Origin: Larix sibirica
Taxonomy: Eukaryota > Streptophyta > Pinopsida > Pinales > Pinaceae
Assembly (NCBI GenBank): GCA_004151065.3
Contig: NWUY0304526647.1
Span: 1 to 12,326 of the forward strand
Direction: 5' to 3'
Length of the DNA: 12,326 nt
Shown piece by piece: positions 1-7,194 of the stretch; within the stretch, counting starts at the first letter, position 1; each line of letters opens with the position of its first letter. A program made the translations under genes and the position numbers. A model generated the notes under the pieces. It did not search any database. It had not been told where the DNA came from and saw nothing but the letters and a program-made list of their open reading frames with translations.

Positions 1-36
1 AAATTAATTAGAATAATAAAATGGTAAGTTTTAATT

Positions 37-108
37 GTGTGTGTGCATGCACGCGGTGTGTGTGAACACGCACGAGGAGGGGGGTTTTGTGTGTGAGAGA
101 GAGGGGTG
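37..108. repeat. GT/GA-rich compound microsatellite
   Basis: The stretch alternates GT and CA dinucleotides, contains the perfect 10-bp palindrome gtgcatgcac, and passes into a short GA run and a G-rich patch. It lies at the far (3') end of the pyrimidine-rich tail of the minus-strand PLE, so it may mark or lie just beyond that element's 3' terminus. Alternating purine-pyrimidine tracts of this kind can adopt left-handed DNA, but nothing here shows that it does. Confidence 0.75.
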
Positions 109-119
109 TTTTCTTTAAT

Positions 120-543
120 TAAGTATATAACAATGGAAATCCTTTGAGTATATATAAAGAATGAACATTAATTAATAAGATAAATGGTGATATAAAGAAA
201 GGGAAGGGAAAGGTAATATTAAATAAAATGACGAGAGGAAATTAATAAAAGGGGGAAGAGAGCTAAAGGTAGCAAATTAGAAAAAGGGGAAGAGAGCTAA
301 AGGTTAAAATGAGTAAAGTAAAGAGATTAAAGGAAAAACTTAAATGTAAATAATTAAAGAATAAAAATAGTAAAAATAAAAGAAGTAAAGGGTTGAATCA
401 ATAAGAACTCTAATCTGCGTTGAGATAAGATAAGAAAAACAAATTAAAGGAATAAAAATAAGATTAAAATAAAATAAATTGGAGAGGGGTAAAACTGAAG
501 ATAAGTGGAAGAGCAAAGAAGGAGAATAATATAAGAATAAAAA
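120..543 (-). other. Pyrimidine-rich 3' untranslated tail of PLE copy 1
   Basis: Read on the minus strand, this stretch directly follows the nuclease stop codon (544-546) and is strongly T/C-rich, with no open frame. The plus-strand PLE copy 2 has a similar T/C-rich tract after its stop, which supports reading this as the element's 3' UTR. A small direct duplication sits inside: ggggaagagagctaaaggt at 252-270 recurs at 286-304, a 34-bp period. The exact 3' boundary of the element is not visible. It probably falls between about 40 and 180. Confidence 0.5.
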
Positions 544-1013
544 TCAAGTTAGAGTGTGGTTAAGATGATGGATCGATGGCTTCCATGATTGACTTAGATT
601 GTAACCATCCTCACGATTAAAATTGTTGGGAATCTTTTCGATTTCAAGTGATTCTCTTATAAGGTGGGGGGTGTGATAGAGGTTAGAGAAAGGAATTTGG
701 TTTGATCAAAGAAAATAAGGTGGTTAGAATTAAAATATTGCTCTACAATGGTAGATTTCAAGAGTTGATTATGATTAGTGATAGCAATGTGCTCTTTGAG
801 GTGGCCTTGAATGGACCTTCCAGTCTGTCTAATGTAGGATTTTCCACATGAACACGGAAGTTGATAGATACTTTCGGAGAGAAGGGGGTTGTACTTACCT
901 TTAATGCTTTGAAATATATGCTTCAACATTTTGTGAGGTTTGAAGATAGTTTTAATATTTTTATTGATCAGGAGTTTAGATATGCGATCAGAAATACCTT
1001 TGATGAAAGGAAG
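544..1013 (-). pseudogene. PLE copy 1: GIY-YIG endonuclease domain (frameshifted, catalytic Arg lost)
   Basis: In the minus frame ending at 1025 the reading is LPFIKGISDRISKLL (linker helix), a segment with IKTIFKP, then the nuclease: SIYQLPCSCGKSYIRQTGRS. The paired cysteines CSC (codons at about 846-854) and Y-I are those of PLE GIY-YIG domains. The conserved YIG glycine is Arg, and the expected catalytic Arg in the block ending L/IKEH is His (codon 801-803). The frame ends at 657-659, but a shift at the G6 run 666-671 restores the C-terminal part: IRESLEIEKIPNNFNREDGY, then LSQSWKPSIHHL and a stop at 544-546. In living elements this domain nicks the target DNA to prime reverse transcription. 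Confidence 0.8.
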
Positions 1014-1400
1014 AGAGATTAACACATGAGAGGAGGGGGGTAGGTTGGGGAGTTTTAGGTTTGGGTTTGGGACGAAGGATGGACTGAAAATATTTTTTAA
1101 ATTGGTTAATGGAACAACTATTGGAAAGGAACGCCTTAGTTAGGTGCGATCTTTCTTCATTAAAGTGTCGAGGGTCGAAAATGCGGATAAATATAGTAAT
1201 AAGGGTTTTAATGACATCTGATTTTTTAGCGAGGTGGTGGTGGGAATGAACATGAAGGTATCTATCGACATGGGTATTTTTGTGGAAGACTTGATGAGAA
1301 AGGAAACCATCCAATTGATGGGTTACAAGAACGTCTAAAACAGGGAGAGAGTTGTCTTGTTGAATTTGCATGGTAAATTAAATTGTTTTGTGGTTTTTTA
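1012..1400 (-). pseudogene. PLE copy 1: RT C-terminal end and linker (fragment)
   Basis: The main open stretch runs on the minus strand from 1371 to about 1012. It begins with a block typical of the end of the PLE RT (QQDNSLPVLDVLV; families read LPFLDVLV), then GFLSHQVFHKNTHVDRYLH and HSHHH, which match the conserved yrKpThtdrYLh-SHHH block of PLE polyproteins. Next come IKTLI, a RIFDPRHFNEERSHLTKAF helix resembling the RISdeehleeEkqhli-aF block, and a proline/lysine-rich hinge (LRPKPKPKTPQPTP). The catalytic YVDD and the upstream palm are missing through truncation. No intact product can be made. Confidence 0.8.
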
Positions 1401-1444
1401 GTTTTTTTTTTATTTATGGTTATTTTATATTATTTAAATTTTAT

Positions 1445-1583
1445 TTTTATGATAAAAATAAATTTAACACTTTCAAAAATTTATGGAGCATTTAGATTAT
1501 ACAATTCTAACAATTTATATATACAATTTCAACAATTATAAAAAAAGTCTAGAAAAAATGGAAAACAATTTAGAATACTCTAA
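1445..1583. repeat. Diverged direct repeat, left arm
   Basis: This segment aligns by eye with 1872-2033. Shared words in the same order include ttgtaaaaata/gataaaaata, gattatacattctaacaatttata, caacaa, aaaaaagt-agaaaaa and tagaatact. The offset is about 430 bp and the identity is moderate, with several indels. It could be an old duplication or the decayed ends of one element. Confidence 0.5.
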
Positions 1584-1871
1584 TTATAAAATAATCAACT
1601 TAAAAGAATTTGTAAAATATTTAAAATCATAAGAAAAACATAAAGAATAACAATGTAAATCATCATTTAAAAAATATTATATTTTCTTTGTATAACACAT
1701 CCACTTTTATAACAAAACATAAACATCCAACTTTTGTATAATGACTTGTTATATGTCTTTATATGTCTTTATATCCAAAATAATTTTAAATTTAATGGTA
1801 TAAATTTCAATATATATAAAAATTAGATAATTTTGACTTCTCTACGGTGATTTAATCTTTTGTCAAATTCA

Positions 1872-2033
1872 TATTTTAATTGTAAAAATAGATTCAGCAC
1901 CTTTTAAATATCCATATTACACTAGGATTATACATTCTTAACAATTTATATAATTTGTGATTCCAACAACTCGACAAAACAGTCAAAAAAGTGAAAAAGT
2001 GATTCAAATAGTCATTTTTCTAGAATACTTGTA
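1872..2033. repeat. Diverged direct repeat, right arm
   Basis: This is the partner of 1445-1583, in the same orientation. The best-conserved core is ggattatacattcttaacaa at about 1925-1944, which matches the left arm at about 1495. The segment ends near tctagaatactt, which recurs in the left arm as ttagaatactct. Confidence 0.5.
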
Positions 2034-2239
2034 TATACTAATTCCACTGAAGGTGTTTTCATTGCGAGAATGACTCACATAGCACTATTGTGGATTCCTC
2101 ATCTCTTCGACAAATAGGTTAGAGCCACATGGATCTTTGTTCTCCCCTCCAAATTGGCCAAAGTGATTTTCATGTTTTGTCCCTCTGCAGTCGCAATTCA
2201 TTTGTCTCATTTGATCTTCTACAATATTTTTCAGAGCCC

Positions 2240-2398
2240 AATCTTGCAGCAGGTGCACGAGTATATGGATATTTGTACAGGGAGGGTTATGGTGTCAATA
2301 TGGCGGATCTCAGTAGTGTTATTTTCAATGGAGGTCATATATGTGGTGCTTGTTTTGAACTGAGATGTGTGGAGGATGCTCTTTATTACCTGTTTTAA
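2240..2398 (+). pseudogene. Alpha-expansin exon fragment (pseudogene)
   Basis: The frame reads AGARVYGYLYREGYGVN, then LSSVIFNGG and ICGACFELRCVED, before a stop at 2396-2398. Plant alpha-expansins have near the start of the mature protein GACGYGNLY-qGYGtnTaALStaLFnnG-sCGACyeirCvdDp, so this is a good co-linear match over about 50 residues. Expansins are secreted wall proteins that loosen cellulose-hemicellulose contacts. The copy is dead. GACGYGN has become GARVYGY, which loses a disulphide cysteine. The expected C after the VdDp block is Tyr, and a stop follows at once. No downstream expansin exon is visible before the PLE begins near 2553. A possible old 3' splice site (tcttgcag at 2242-2249) precedes the homology. 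The frame is open upstream to 2129, but that part does not look like expansin. Confidence 0.7.
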
Positions 2399-2552
2399 AT
2401 CCTAGAGAAACAGATCCGCACCTACGGGTATGTTATCCCATTAAATATTTGAGAACCGAGCAATGAAGAACATTGATTAACCATCCTTCAGGTAAACAAT
2501 TTTCATTCCTCTTCATTTCTTTTCATATTATGTTCAATGGAAAGGTTGGGGA

Positions 2553-3449
2553 GGATTAACTTACCATTTGGCCAAATTCTTGGCTAATAAGTTGAAATGT
2601 TTAGTTGGAAACATGGATTCTTATGTCAAATACTCTACCTTATTTGTTAACAAGATTAAGGATCTCAAAGTGGAAGATAAAGACATTTTTCTTAGTCTCG
2701 ATGTAGTATCTCTTCTTACCATGATCCCTATCAAAGAAGACGTGGAAGTAATTGAAAAAGTCATTGATCCTGAAACAACTAAGTTAGTTGAAAGGTCTTA
2801 TATCTACTTTCTTTAATTTACAAGGTGAGTTGTATGAGCAAACATGTGGGGTTGCTAAGGGGTCACCTCTTTCCCCAATATTTTCCAACCTTTATAAGGA
2901 ACACTTTGAATCCAAGGCACTTGAATCCTCTCCCTTTAAGCCTGACCTTTGGGTCATATATGTAGATGACACTAATGTGAAGTGGCCTCATGGTAGGGAT
3001 AATATTAGCAAATTTGTGGATCATTTAAATAGTCGATACAATCACATCCAATTCACTATGGAATTAGAAGAAAATAATTCCATTCCTTTCTTAGGTGTTC
3101 TCATCTCTAAAAAGAAGATGGTTCCCTATACCATTAGGTTTACCATAAGAAAAACCTTACTTAGCATTACCCTCATGTTGATTCTCACCATCACGCTTCC
3201 CAAAAATTTGGAGTTATCAACACCTTGGACACTCAAGCATTGAGAATTTCTAATGATGAGCACCTTAACCAAGAAAAACAACACTTTATTAAGAGTTTCG
3301 AAGATAGATTTTATAGGAAATGGAAGGTCAAGAAGACATTTCAGAGAGCTAGAAAGACCCCAAGATCTTGTGAACAAAAAGAAGTCTCCTCGGAAACACA
3401 TAAGGTATTACTCTATTATGTTAAAAGTAACTCTGAAAAAGATTTCTAG
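2553..3449 (+). pseudogene. PLE copy 2: reverse transcriptase domain (frameshifted)
   Basis: Three frames together cover the RT. Frame one (to 2816) has TYHLAKFLANKL, then DSYVKYS and LSLDVVSLLTMIPI, with the first catalytic Asp at 2700-2702 (family DVvSLFTniP). Frame two (about 2795-3137) has STFFNLQGELYEQTCGVAKG, SPLSPIFSNLY, the second catalytic motif YVDD at 2959-2970 followed by TNVKWPHG, and FTMELEENNSIPFLGVLI. Frame three (3138-3449) has VYHKK, an in-frame TAG at 3162-3164, then HVDSHHHASQKFGVINTLDT and RISNDEHLNQEKQHFIKSF. All catalytic aspartates are still encoded. The usual GVAMGSPLSP reads GVAKGSPLSP, and LPFLDVLV reads IPFLGVLI. RTs of this group are related to telomerase reverse transcriptase. 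The reading frame cannot give a functional protein. Confidence 0.85.
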
Positions 3450-3890
3450 GATTCTAAGAAAGAATCATATTAAGACTATTTTTCTACATCATGGTACCAT
3501 CAAAAGCCTCTTCAAATTAGTCAAGGAATTGGTGGATCCTTAACTGCAAAAAGGTGTTTAAAGATCTCTTGCTTGTGTCTTACATCTTACATTGGTGAAA
3601 CAAGGAGGTCATTTCATACCAGAATCAAGGAAAATAAAGCGGCCATTACTCACAATCATGTAAATTCCTCGGATTTAGCAGATCATTCAAGAAAGACCAA
3701 TCATCATATATGTAATGAGGACACTAAACTATTAGCGCATGAAGATCACTTATCTACTAGACATGTGAGAGAGGCCATGGAGATTGTGAAAGATAATAAT
3801 TGTCTTAATAAAGATGATGGTTTGAAGATAAGCAATTCGTGGCTCCCAATCCTTCATAAAATCATCAACAAAAATATTTCCTTATCTTGA
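3442..3890 (+). pseudogene. PLE copy 2: linker and GIY-YIG endonuclease (frameshifted)
   Basis: After a shift at the A run 3436-3440 the frame reads ISRILRKNHIKTIF, then TIKSLFKLVKELVDP and a stop (3541-3543). Copy 1 has the equivalent ISKLLINKNIKTIF segment. A further shift restores KISCLCLTSYIGETRRSFHT, followed by RIKENKAAITHNH. The YIG (3588-3596) and the catalytic-type Arg (3621-3623) are kept. The usual CSCG zinc-like pair reads CLCL, so both cysteines (3570-3572 and 3576-3578) remain. The C-terminal blocks ADHSRKTNHHI, RHVREAMEI, LNKDDGLKISNSWLP and a stop at 3888-3890 match the family order. In living elements this domain cuts target DNA. Confidence 0.85.
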
Positions 3891-4115
3891 CTCCTCTATT
3901 AGTTTTAGTCCTCTCTTCTTTTTTTCCCCTCGTTTTTAAATTTTTATCCTTTTTTATTTTTTCTCAAGTTTCTCAGTGTTCCTCTGTTCTTTGTTGTTCC
4001 TTTTAATCCGCCCACCCTCTTTCTTTTGTTGATTTAATTTGATTTTTCCCTTTAATTTCTCCTTTTTATTTCATATTATTTGTTATTGTTTGGTTTTCTT
4101 TCTTTTATTTTTTTC
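3891..4115 (+). other. Pyrimidine-rich 3' untranslated tail of PLE copy 2
   Basis: The stretch after the nuclease stop is almost entirely T and C in short runs (tcctctgttctttgttgttcc and similar) with no open frame. It resembles in composition the minus-strand tail of copy 1 (120-543) and leads directly into the TA/GATA microsatellite, so it is best read as the element's 3' UTR. Confidence 0.6.
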
Positions 4116-4127
4116 ATATATATATAT

Positions 4128-4161
<34 letters not shown>
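4116..4161. repeat. (TA)n(GATA)n microsatellite
   Basis: About seven TA units are followed by about seven and a half GATA units (4131-4160), then tata. The purity of the GATA run, inside otherwise decayed DNA, suggests continuing slippage. It lies exactly where the 3' end of PLE copy 2 is expected. Confidence 0.95.
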
Positions 4162-4162
<1 letters not shown>

Positions 4163-4188
4163 TATTCAATTTTTCCAATAGGGCACTC

Positions 4189-4242
4189 CGGTGCATTATA
4201 AATTCTAATACTTACCAATGTGCTACGTAGTATAATGCACCG
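4189..4242. repeat. Perfect 12-bp inverted repeat with 30-bp spacer
   Basis: The arms cggtgcattata (4189-4200) and tataatgcaccg (4231-4242) are exact reverse complements. The same GCACCG/CGGTGC and TGCATT words recur through 4280-5560, so this hairpin looks like a member of the same noncoding repeat family as the 150-bp array further right. It could also be the remnant of a small foldback element. Confidence 0.75.
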
Positions 4243-4798
4243 ATTTATAATAATAAAAAACATACTCTCTTTTCATTTTGCGAAAATTGAAATACCTAGC
4301 AGTGCTCTATTTAACGAGAAGCACACCGATGCGCCACTAACTTGGGTACACCAGACTAGGGTAAAAAAAATATGGCATGAATAACTCAGTTGACTCATTT
4401 ATTAGTGCGGTAGACCTCCTAGGCCCACCTAAGCATCGGTGCAGTACTCTCTCACTGACGCCCCCCACACGTGGTGCTCCTTTTTTCTCAAATTTCTTCT
4501 TTGGTTTGGTTCGTTGGTGGAGTTGGAATTTTTCTAAACCGGTGGAAAACATCATTTGTTGTGTACCTGGAAACCATGCCTCCCAAGTGACCAAGATTCC
4601 AAGCATTGTCTTTATTAGCTTCTCATTTATTTTTTTAGCAGATGAAAAATTAAAATTTAACTTAAATTTGTCATTTTTTAACAAATTTAATAAAATCACT
4701 GCGGTGCATGCCATAAGTTCGGCTCACACCACTCTTTTCGCTACATTGTGTGTAAACACATAGCGCATTGATAATGGGGGGGGGACTACAACTTTCAT
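4243..4798. other. Region without a recognised gene; open frames on both strands
   Basis: A less AT-rich patch at 4377-4600 leaves long open frames on both strands (plus 4377-4763 and minus 4337-4714). Neither translation has a domain, a low-complexity pattern or a signal that I recognise, and two overlapping frames on opposite strands are most likely chance. The left part (about 4283-4310) has gtgctct and agaagcac words like those in the array at 4826-5440. A run of nine G lies at 4776-4784. Confidence 0.5.
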
Positions 4799-4814
4799 GC
4801 ACCGTGGCCGGTGC
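4799..4814. repeat. Short perfect hairpin gcaccg-tggc-cggtgc
   Basis: A 6-bp stem with a 4-nt loop. It uses the same GCACCG word as the inverted repeat at 4189-4242, and it directly precedes the tandem array. Confidence 0.6.
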
Positions 4815-4825
4815 GTTATAGAAAA

Positions 4826-5440
4826 TGTAATGCACTGACATTATTAAAAAAATAAAAATAAAAATTTAAAAGTGTGGTGCTCTGTAAAAATAATGTTGCA
4901 CCACTAATAATGCATTGGCAGATATAAAAAAACCATTTAGCTAAAAAATACTAGGGCCACGATGTGTTGGAGGAAATAAAATGCACCTCCATTGAAACCA
5001 TAACATTATTTTTTTAAATATAGCGATGCTCTGTAAATATATTGACACACCACTAAGGGTGCGTAAGGATATATAAAGAGCATCGTTTAGTAAACAAAAA
5101 ATTTAAGGTCCACAATGCAGTTTAGAAAACTAAACCCACCGCCTTGAAACCATAAAACATTTATTTTTTAAATATAGTGCTCTCTAAATATATAGATGTG
5201 CGGGCATCGACCTACTTGTATATATAAAGAGCTCCATATACAAAACATAAATGATAGGTACACATTGTGTTTTGGTGAACTAAATGCACTGCCATTGAAA
5301 CCATAAAACTATTTGTTTAACAAATAGGTGTTATTTAAGTATATTGACGCAATGAAGCCTATGCATTAGTATATATAAAGAGCACCATATAATGAACAAC
5401 AAAATGCTTTTTAGTTTTTCAACAATGTCAGTGCTTTGTA
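4826..5440. repeat. Tandem array of about 150-bp units with a conserved palindrome
   Basis: Four diverged units recur at about 150-bp spacing. The anchor ttgaaaccata occurs at about 4992, 5144 and 5295 (152 and 151 bp apart), and a weaker first unit starts near 4830. Each unit has the same order: attgaaaccataa, a T-rich run, ggtgctctgtaaatatat, a centre with caccac-aagggtg, then tatatataaagagcacc and a caca-ttgtgt block. The left and right GGTGCTCT/AGAGCACC flanks are inverted. In the second unit they are perfect over 9 bp (5024-5032 with 5077-5085). No coding signal is seen. Confidence 0.75.
5024..5085. repeat. Representative palindrome of the 150-bp array
   Basis: cgatgctct at 5024-5032 pairs with agagcatcg at 5077-5085. 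Inside, aaatatat pairs with atatata, and cacc pairs with ggtg around a short loop, which gives a near-continuous stem over about 62 nt. Equivalent but less perfect structures lie at 5177-5235 and 5327-5386. The right arm includes a TATATAAA word in each unit. Confidence 0.65.
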
Positions 5441-5865
5441 TATATAATAGCTCACTGTGATTGGTTTGTATATGTGTGTTTGTGTGTATTCAATGCATCG
5501 ACAAAATATTGGTACAAAGATATTGGTGCTCTATATATCCTGATGCACCGTGGTAGTGCACAATGCATTGACACTATACAAATTCAAAAAACATATAAAT
5601 TAATGTTAGAGCATTGCAAGCTATGTGCTTATTTTTGCAAAGCACCGTTAGCAGCGTGATTATGTTTTAAAAGTACCTCTCATTGTGCGTTGTTCCTTTT
5701 TAGGCACATCAATTATGCTTGTGATTTGTTTTGAGGGAAAAATAATAATTTTTGGTTTTATAAATAAAAATGTACTTTAATCATTTGTTATGCTTTATGT
5801 ATGTATATATGTTCTTGTGTATATAACGTCCATTTCATTAAGTATGGATATATTCTAGTCCAAGC
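5441..5865. other. Region without genes; scattered copies of array words
   Basis: This holds a short GT-rich tract near 5466-5488 and one more ggtgctctatata word near 5526, followed by tgcaccgtggtagtgca, so decayed array sequence continues to about 5660. Beyond that it is plain AT-rich DNA. I recognise no coding segment. Confidence 0.5.
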
Positions 5866-5997
5866 CTATTTAAAGAGAGGCCAAAAACGACCTTTCGAAA
5901 TCCCTGGAGAAAGGTTTCTAAATTGGAAAATTAGGGTTTCTAAAGGCCTATAAGTGTTAAATTGGGTAGGTACGAAATCCAATATTGGCACATTTGG

Positions 5998-6275
5998 AAG
6001 TCGTTTTTGCACTTTTTGAAGTACTTGATTATGCACTTTTAAAACTTGTTTTTGCACTTTAGAAAGTGGAATTTTGGACTTTTTGAAATTATTTTTGCAC
6101 TTTTTGTACCGAATTATGCACTTTTCAAACCCGTTTTTGCACTTTAGAAAGTGTATTTTTTTACTTTTTGAAATTACTTTTTGCACTTTGTGAACCCAAT
6201 TATGCCATTTTTGAACCCGTTTTTGCACTTTAGAAAGTGTATTTTTGGACTTTTTAAAATGAATTTTGCACATTT
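5998..6275. repeat. Nested tandem repeat: about 85-bp units built from about 21-bp subunits
   Basis: The word gtttttgcacttt starts at 6048, 6133 and 6219, giving periods of 85 and 86 bp, and a half unit precedes at 6003. Within a unit four related subunits of about 21 bp follow each other, each with a tgcacttt or ggacttt core. The second and third full units share ttttgcactttagaaagtgt. More diverged ttgcac and gtactt words continue to about 6340. The minus-strand open frame here (5866-6273) only translates the repeat into KVQK/KCKN-like strings and is not taken as a gene. Confidence 0.85.
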
Positions 6276-7194
6276 TTTAATCGAGATATTCATTTTTTAT
6301 TAGGATGTTGCACTTATTGATTTGTATTTTGTACTTGTTAAATCCAATATTGAAAATTCATTTTTATTGTTCACTTTATAAATTTAATTTGCATACGTAA
6401 TCTTAAATCACTATCAAACAAAACAAAATATAGAAAAATATGAAGACTTCCCAACTAGAAAACATTTTCAAACATATAAATATATCAGTATCAATAAACG
6501 TTAAAAATTATTTAACAAACAAGTTCCATACTTTTTATAATAGACCTCACACCACTAACACCACTGAGTTGTAGCAAGCAAGGCCATAGTTAATCTAACA
6601 AAATATGTCATTTTCATGATCACAAGAATGTCCTTAAACAATAATATCATTTCCATCATCGTTGCAAGTATGTTTTTCCTTCAAACCATCTACAACAATT
6701 GTGCTTAAAGCTTATAAGCACCCATTTAATTTTTCTAAACTTTATTAAGGGCTTTCAAATATACATTCAGACTTCAATCATAGCAATTGTAAACTAGGTG
6801 TACCCAAATTGTGGGTCGTTGTGTTTTCACAAAATGTATGTTTCCACTCTTACAAAACATATTTTTTCAATATTGTCATCTAAATTTGAATGTTTTTAAC
6901 CAACGGCTCATGTTTGACCGAAACCCCAAGTGAGTCAATGGTGAACAAAACCATGTATTTACATTTCTGTCTCTTTAATATGAACCATCAAATCTCCAAT
7001 TTGATGTCATTTATTCTCAATTTCGTCTCATCCATATCTTGCAGAGGTCTAAAAAAATTAGACCCATATTTTTTGTTTTATTTTGCATGAAATCATCGCG
7101 ATGGATGCTTTTCGAGGAGCATGCCAATGAGCCATTTTTATTAAGCTCAAACACAACACGCCATTTCTCCCCAAGCTCATCTAAAATATGATTC
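6276..7194. other. AT-rich stretch without recognisable genes
   Basis: After the nested array fades, the sequence is AT-rich and non-repetitive by eye. The longest plus-strand frame (6890-7090) gives a 66-residue hydrophobic peptide with no family resemblance that I can name. No promoter, RNA or transposon signature is convincing. Confidence 0.55.

Larger units (their letters stand above)
544..1400 (-). mobile_element. Penelope-like retroelement copy 1, 5'-truncated and broken
   Basis: On the minus strand this holds, in order, the C-terminal end of a PLE reverse transcriptase, a linker, and a GIY-YIG endonuclease. That order is characteristic of endonuclease-bearing PLEs. Homology begins near 1400 (minus-strand KTI-stop-FTMQIQ, where families usually read IQFTMEI) and runs to a stop at 544-546. 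Upstream of 1400 the sequence turns into A/T-rich DNA with no RT palm motifs, so the copy is 5'-truncated, as is common for target-primed retroelements. There are at least two frameshifts, one near 1010-1025 and one in a G6 run at 666-671, plus an internal stop near 1380. It is clearly dead. Such elements in plants are known from conifers. Confidence 0.85.
1401..2070. other. AT-rich stretch without recognisable genes
   Basis: This is very AT-rich, with runs of T near 1400 and of A near 1540, and has no open frame of note and no motif I recognise. It contains the two arms of a diverged direct repeat (1445-1583 and 1872-2033) and a small duplication of tatatgtcttta around 1750-1772. Confidence 0.6.
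2553..3890 (+). mobile_element. Penelope-like retroelement copy 2: RT plus GIY-YIG, broken
   Basis: The plus strand carries the RT palm, thumb, linker and GIY-YIG nuclease of a PLE in the canonical order. Homology starts near 2553 (LTYHLAKFLANKL, the SPTYHLAkyLa block; weak similarity may reach back to about 2525) and ends at the stop at 3888-3890. The N-terminal part of the polyprotein is missing, so the copy is 5'-truncated. It is broken by shifts near 2795-2816, 3112-3137, 3436-3445 and 3544-3560, and by stops at 3162-3164 and 3541-3543. Compared with copy 1 (544-1400, minus) the residues differ at very many positions, so it represents another lineage or a much older split. The GIY-YIG motif is better preserved here. 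Confidence 0.88.

Noticed and set aside
1285-1310. tgatgag...gaaac words resembling a hammerhead ribozyme core, looked for because PLEs can carry such ribozymes
   Set aside because: The spacing and the required stems are absent, and the words lie within coding sequence of PLE copy 1. I found no convincing hammerhead elsewhere by eye.
2154-2363. 69-codon plus-strand open frame overlapping the expansin remnant
   Set aside because: The other frame carries the expansin match, and this one matches nothing I know.
3126-3401. 91-codon minus-strand open frame opposite the PLE RT
   Set aside because: It is antisense to a clear RT pseudogene and has no motif of its own.
4468-4474. CACGTGG, a G-box-like word
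   Set aside because: A 7-bp word with no gene downstream. Chance occurrence is likely.
4337-4763. Overlapping 125- and 128-codon open frames on opposite strands
   Set aside because: No recognisable family on either strand. A less AT-rich patch with few stops explains both.
5060-5380. TATATATAAAG words as possible TATA boxes
   Set aside because: They recur because they are part of the palindrome in each 150-bp unit, and no gene follows.
5474-5659. 61-codon plus-strand open frame
   Set aside because: It lies in decayed array sequence and has no family resemblance.
5926-5940. Telomere-like ttagggttt word
   Set aside because: A single copy only, with no tandem TTTAGGG repeats.
5866-6273. 135-codon minus-strand open frame, Lys-rich with KVQK/KCKN repeats
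   Set aside because: It is the translation of the 85-bp tandem repeat. The periodicity is in the DNA in all frames, and there is no domain or start context.
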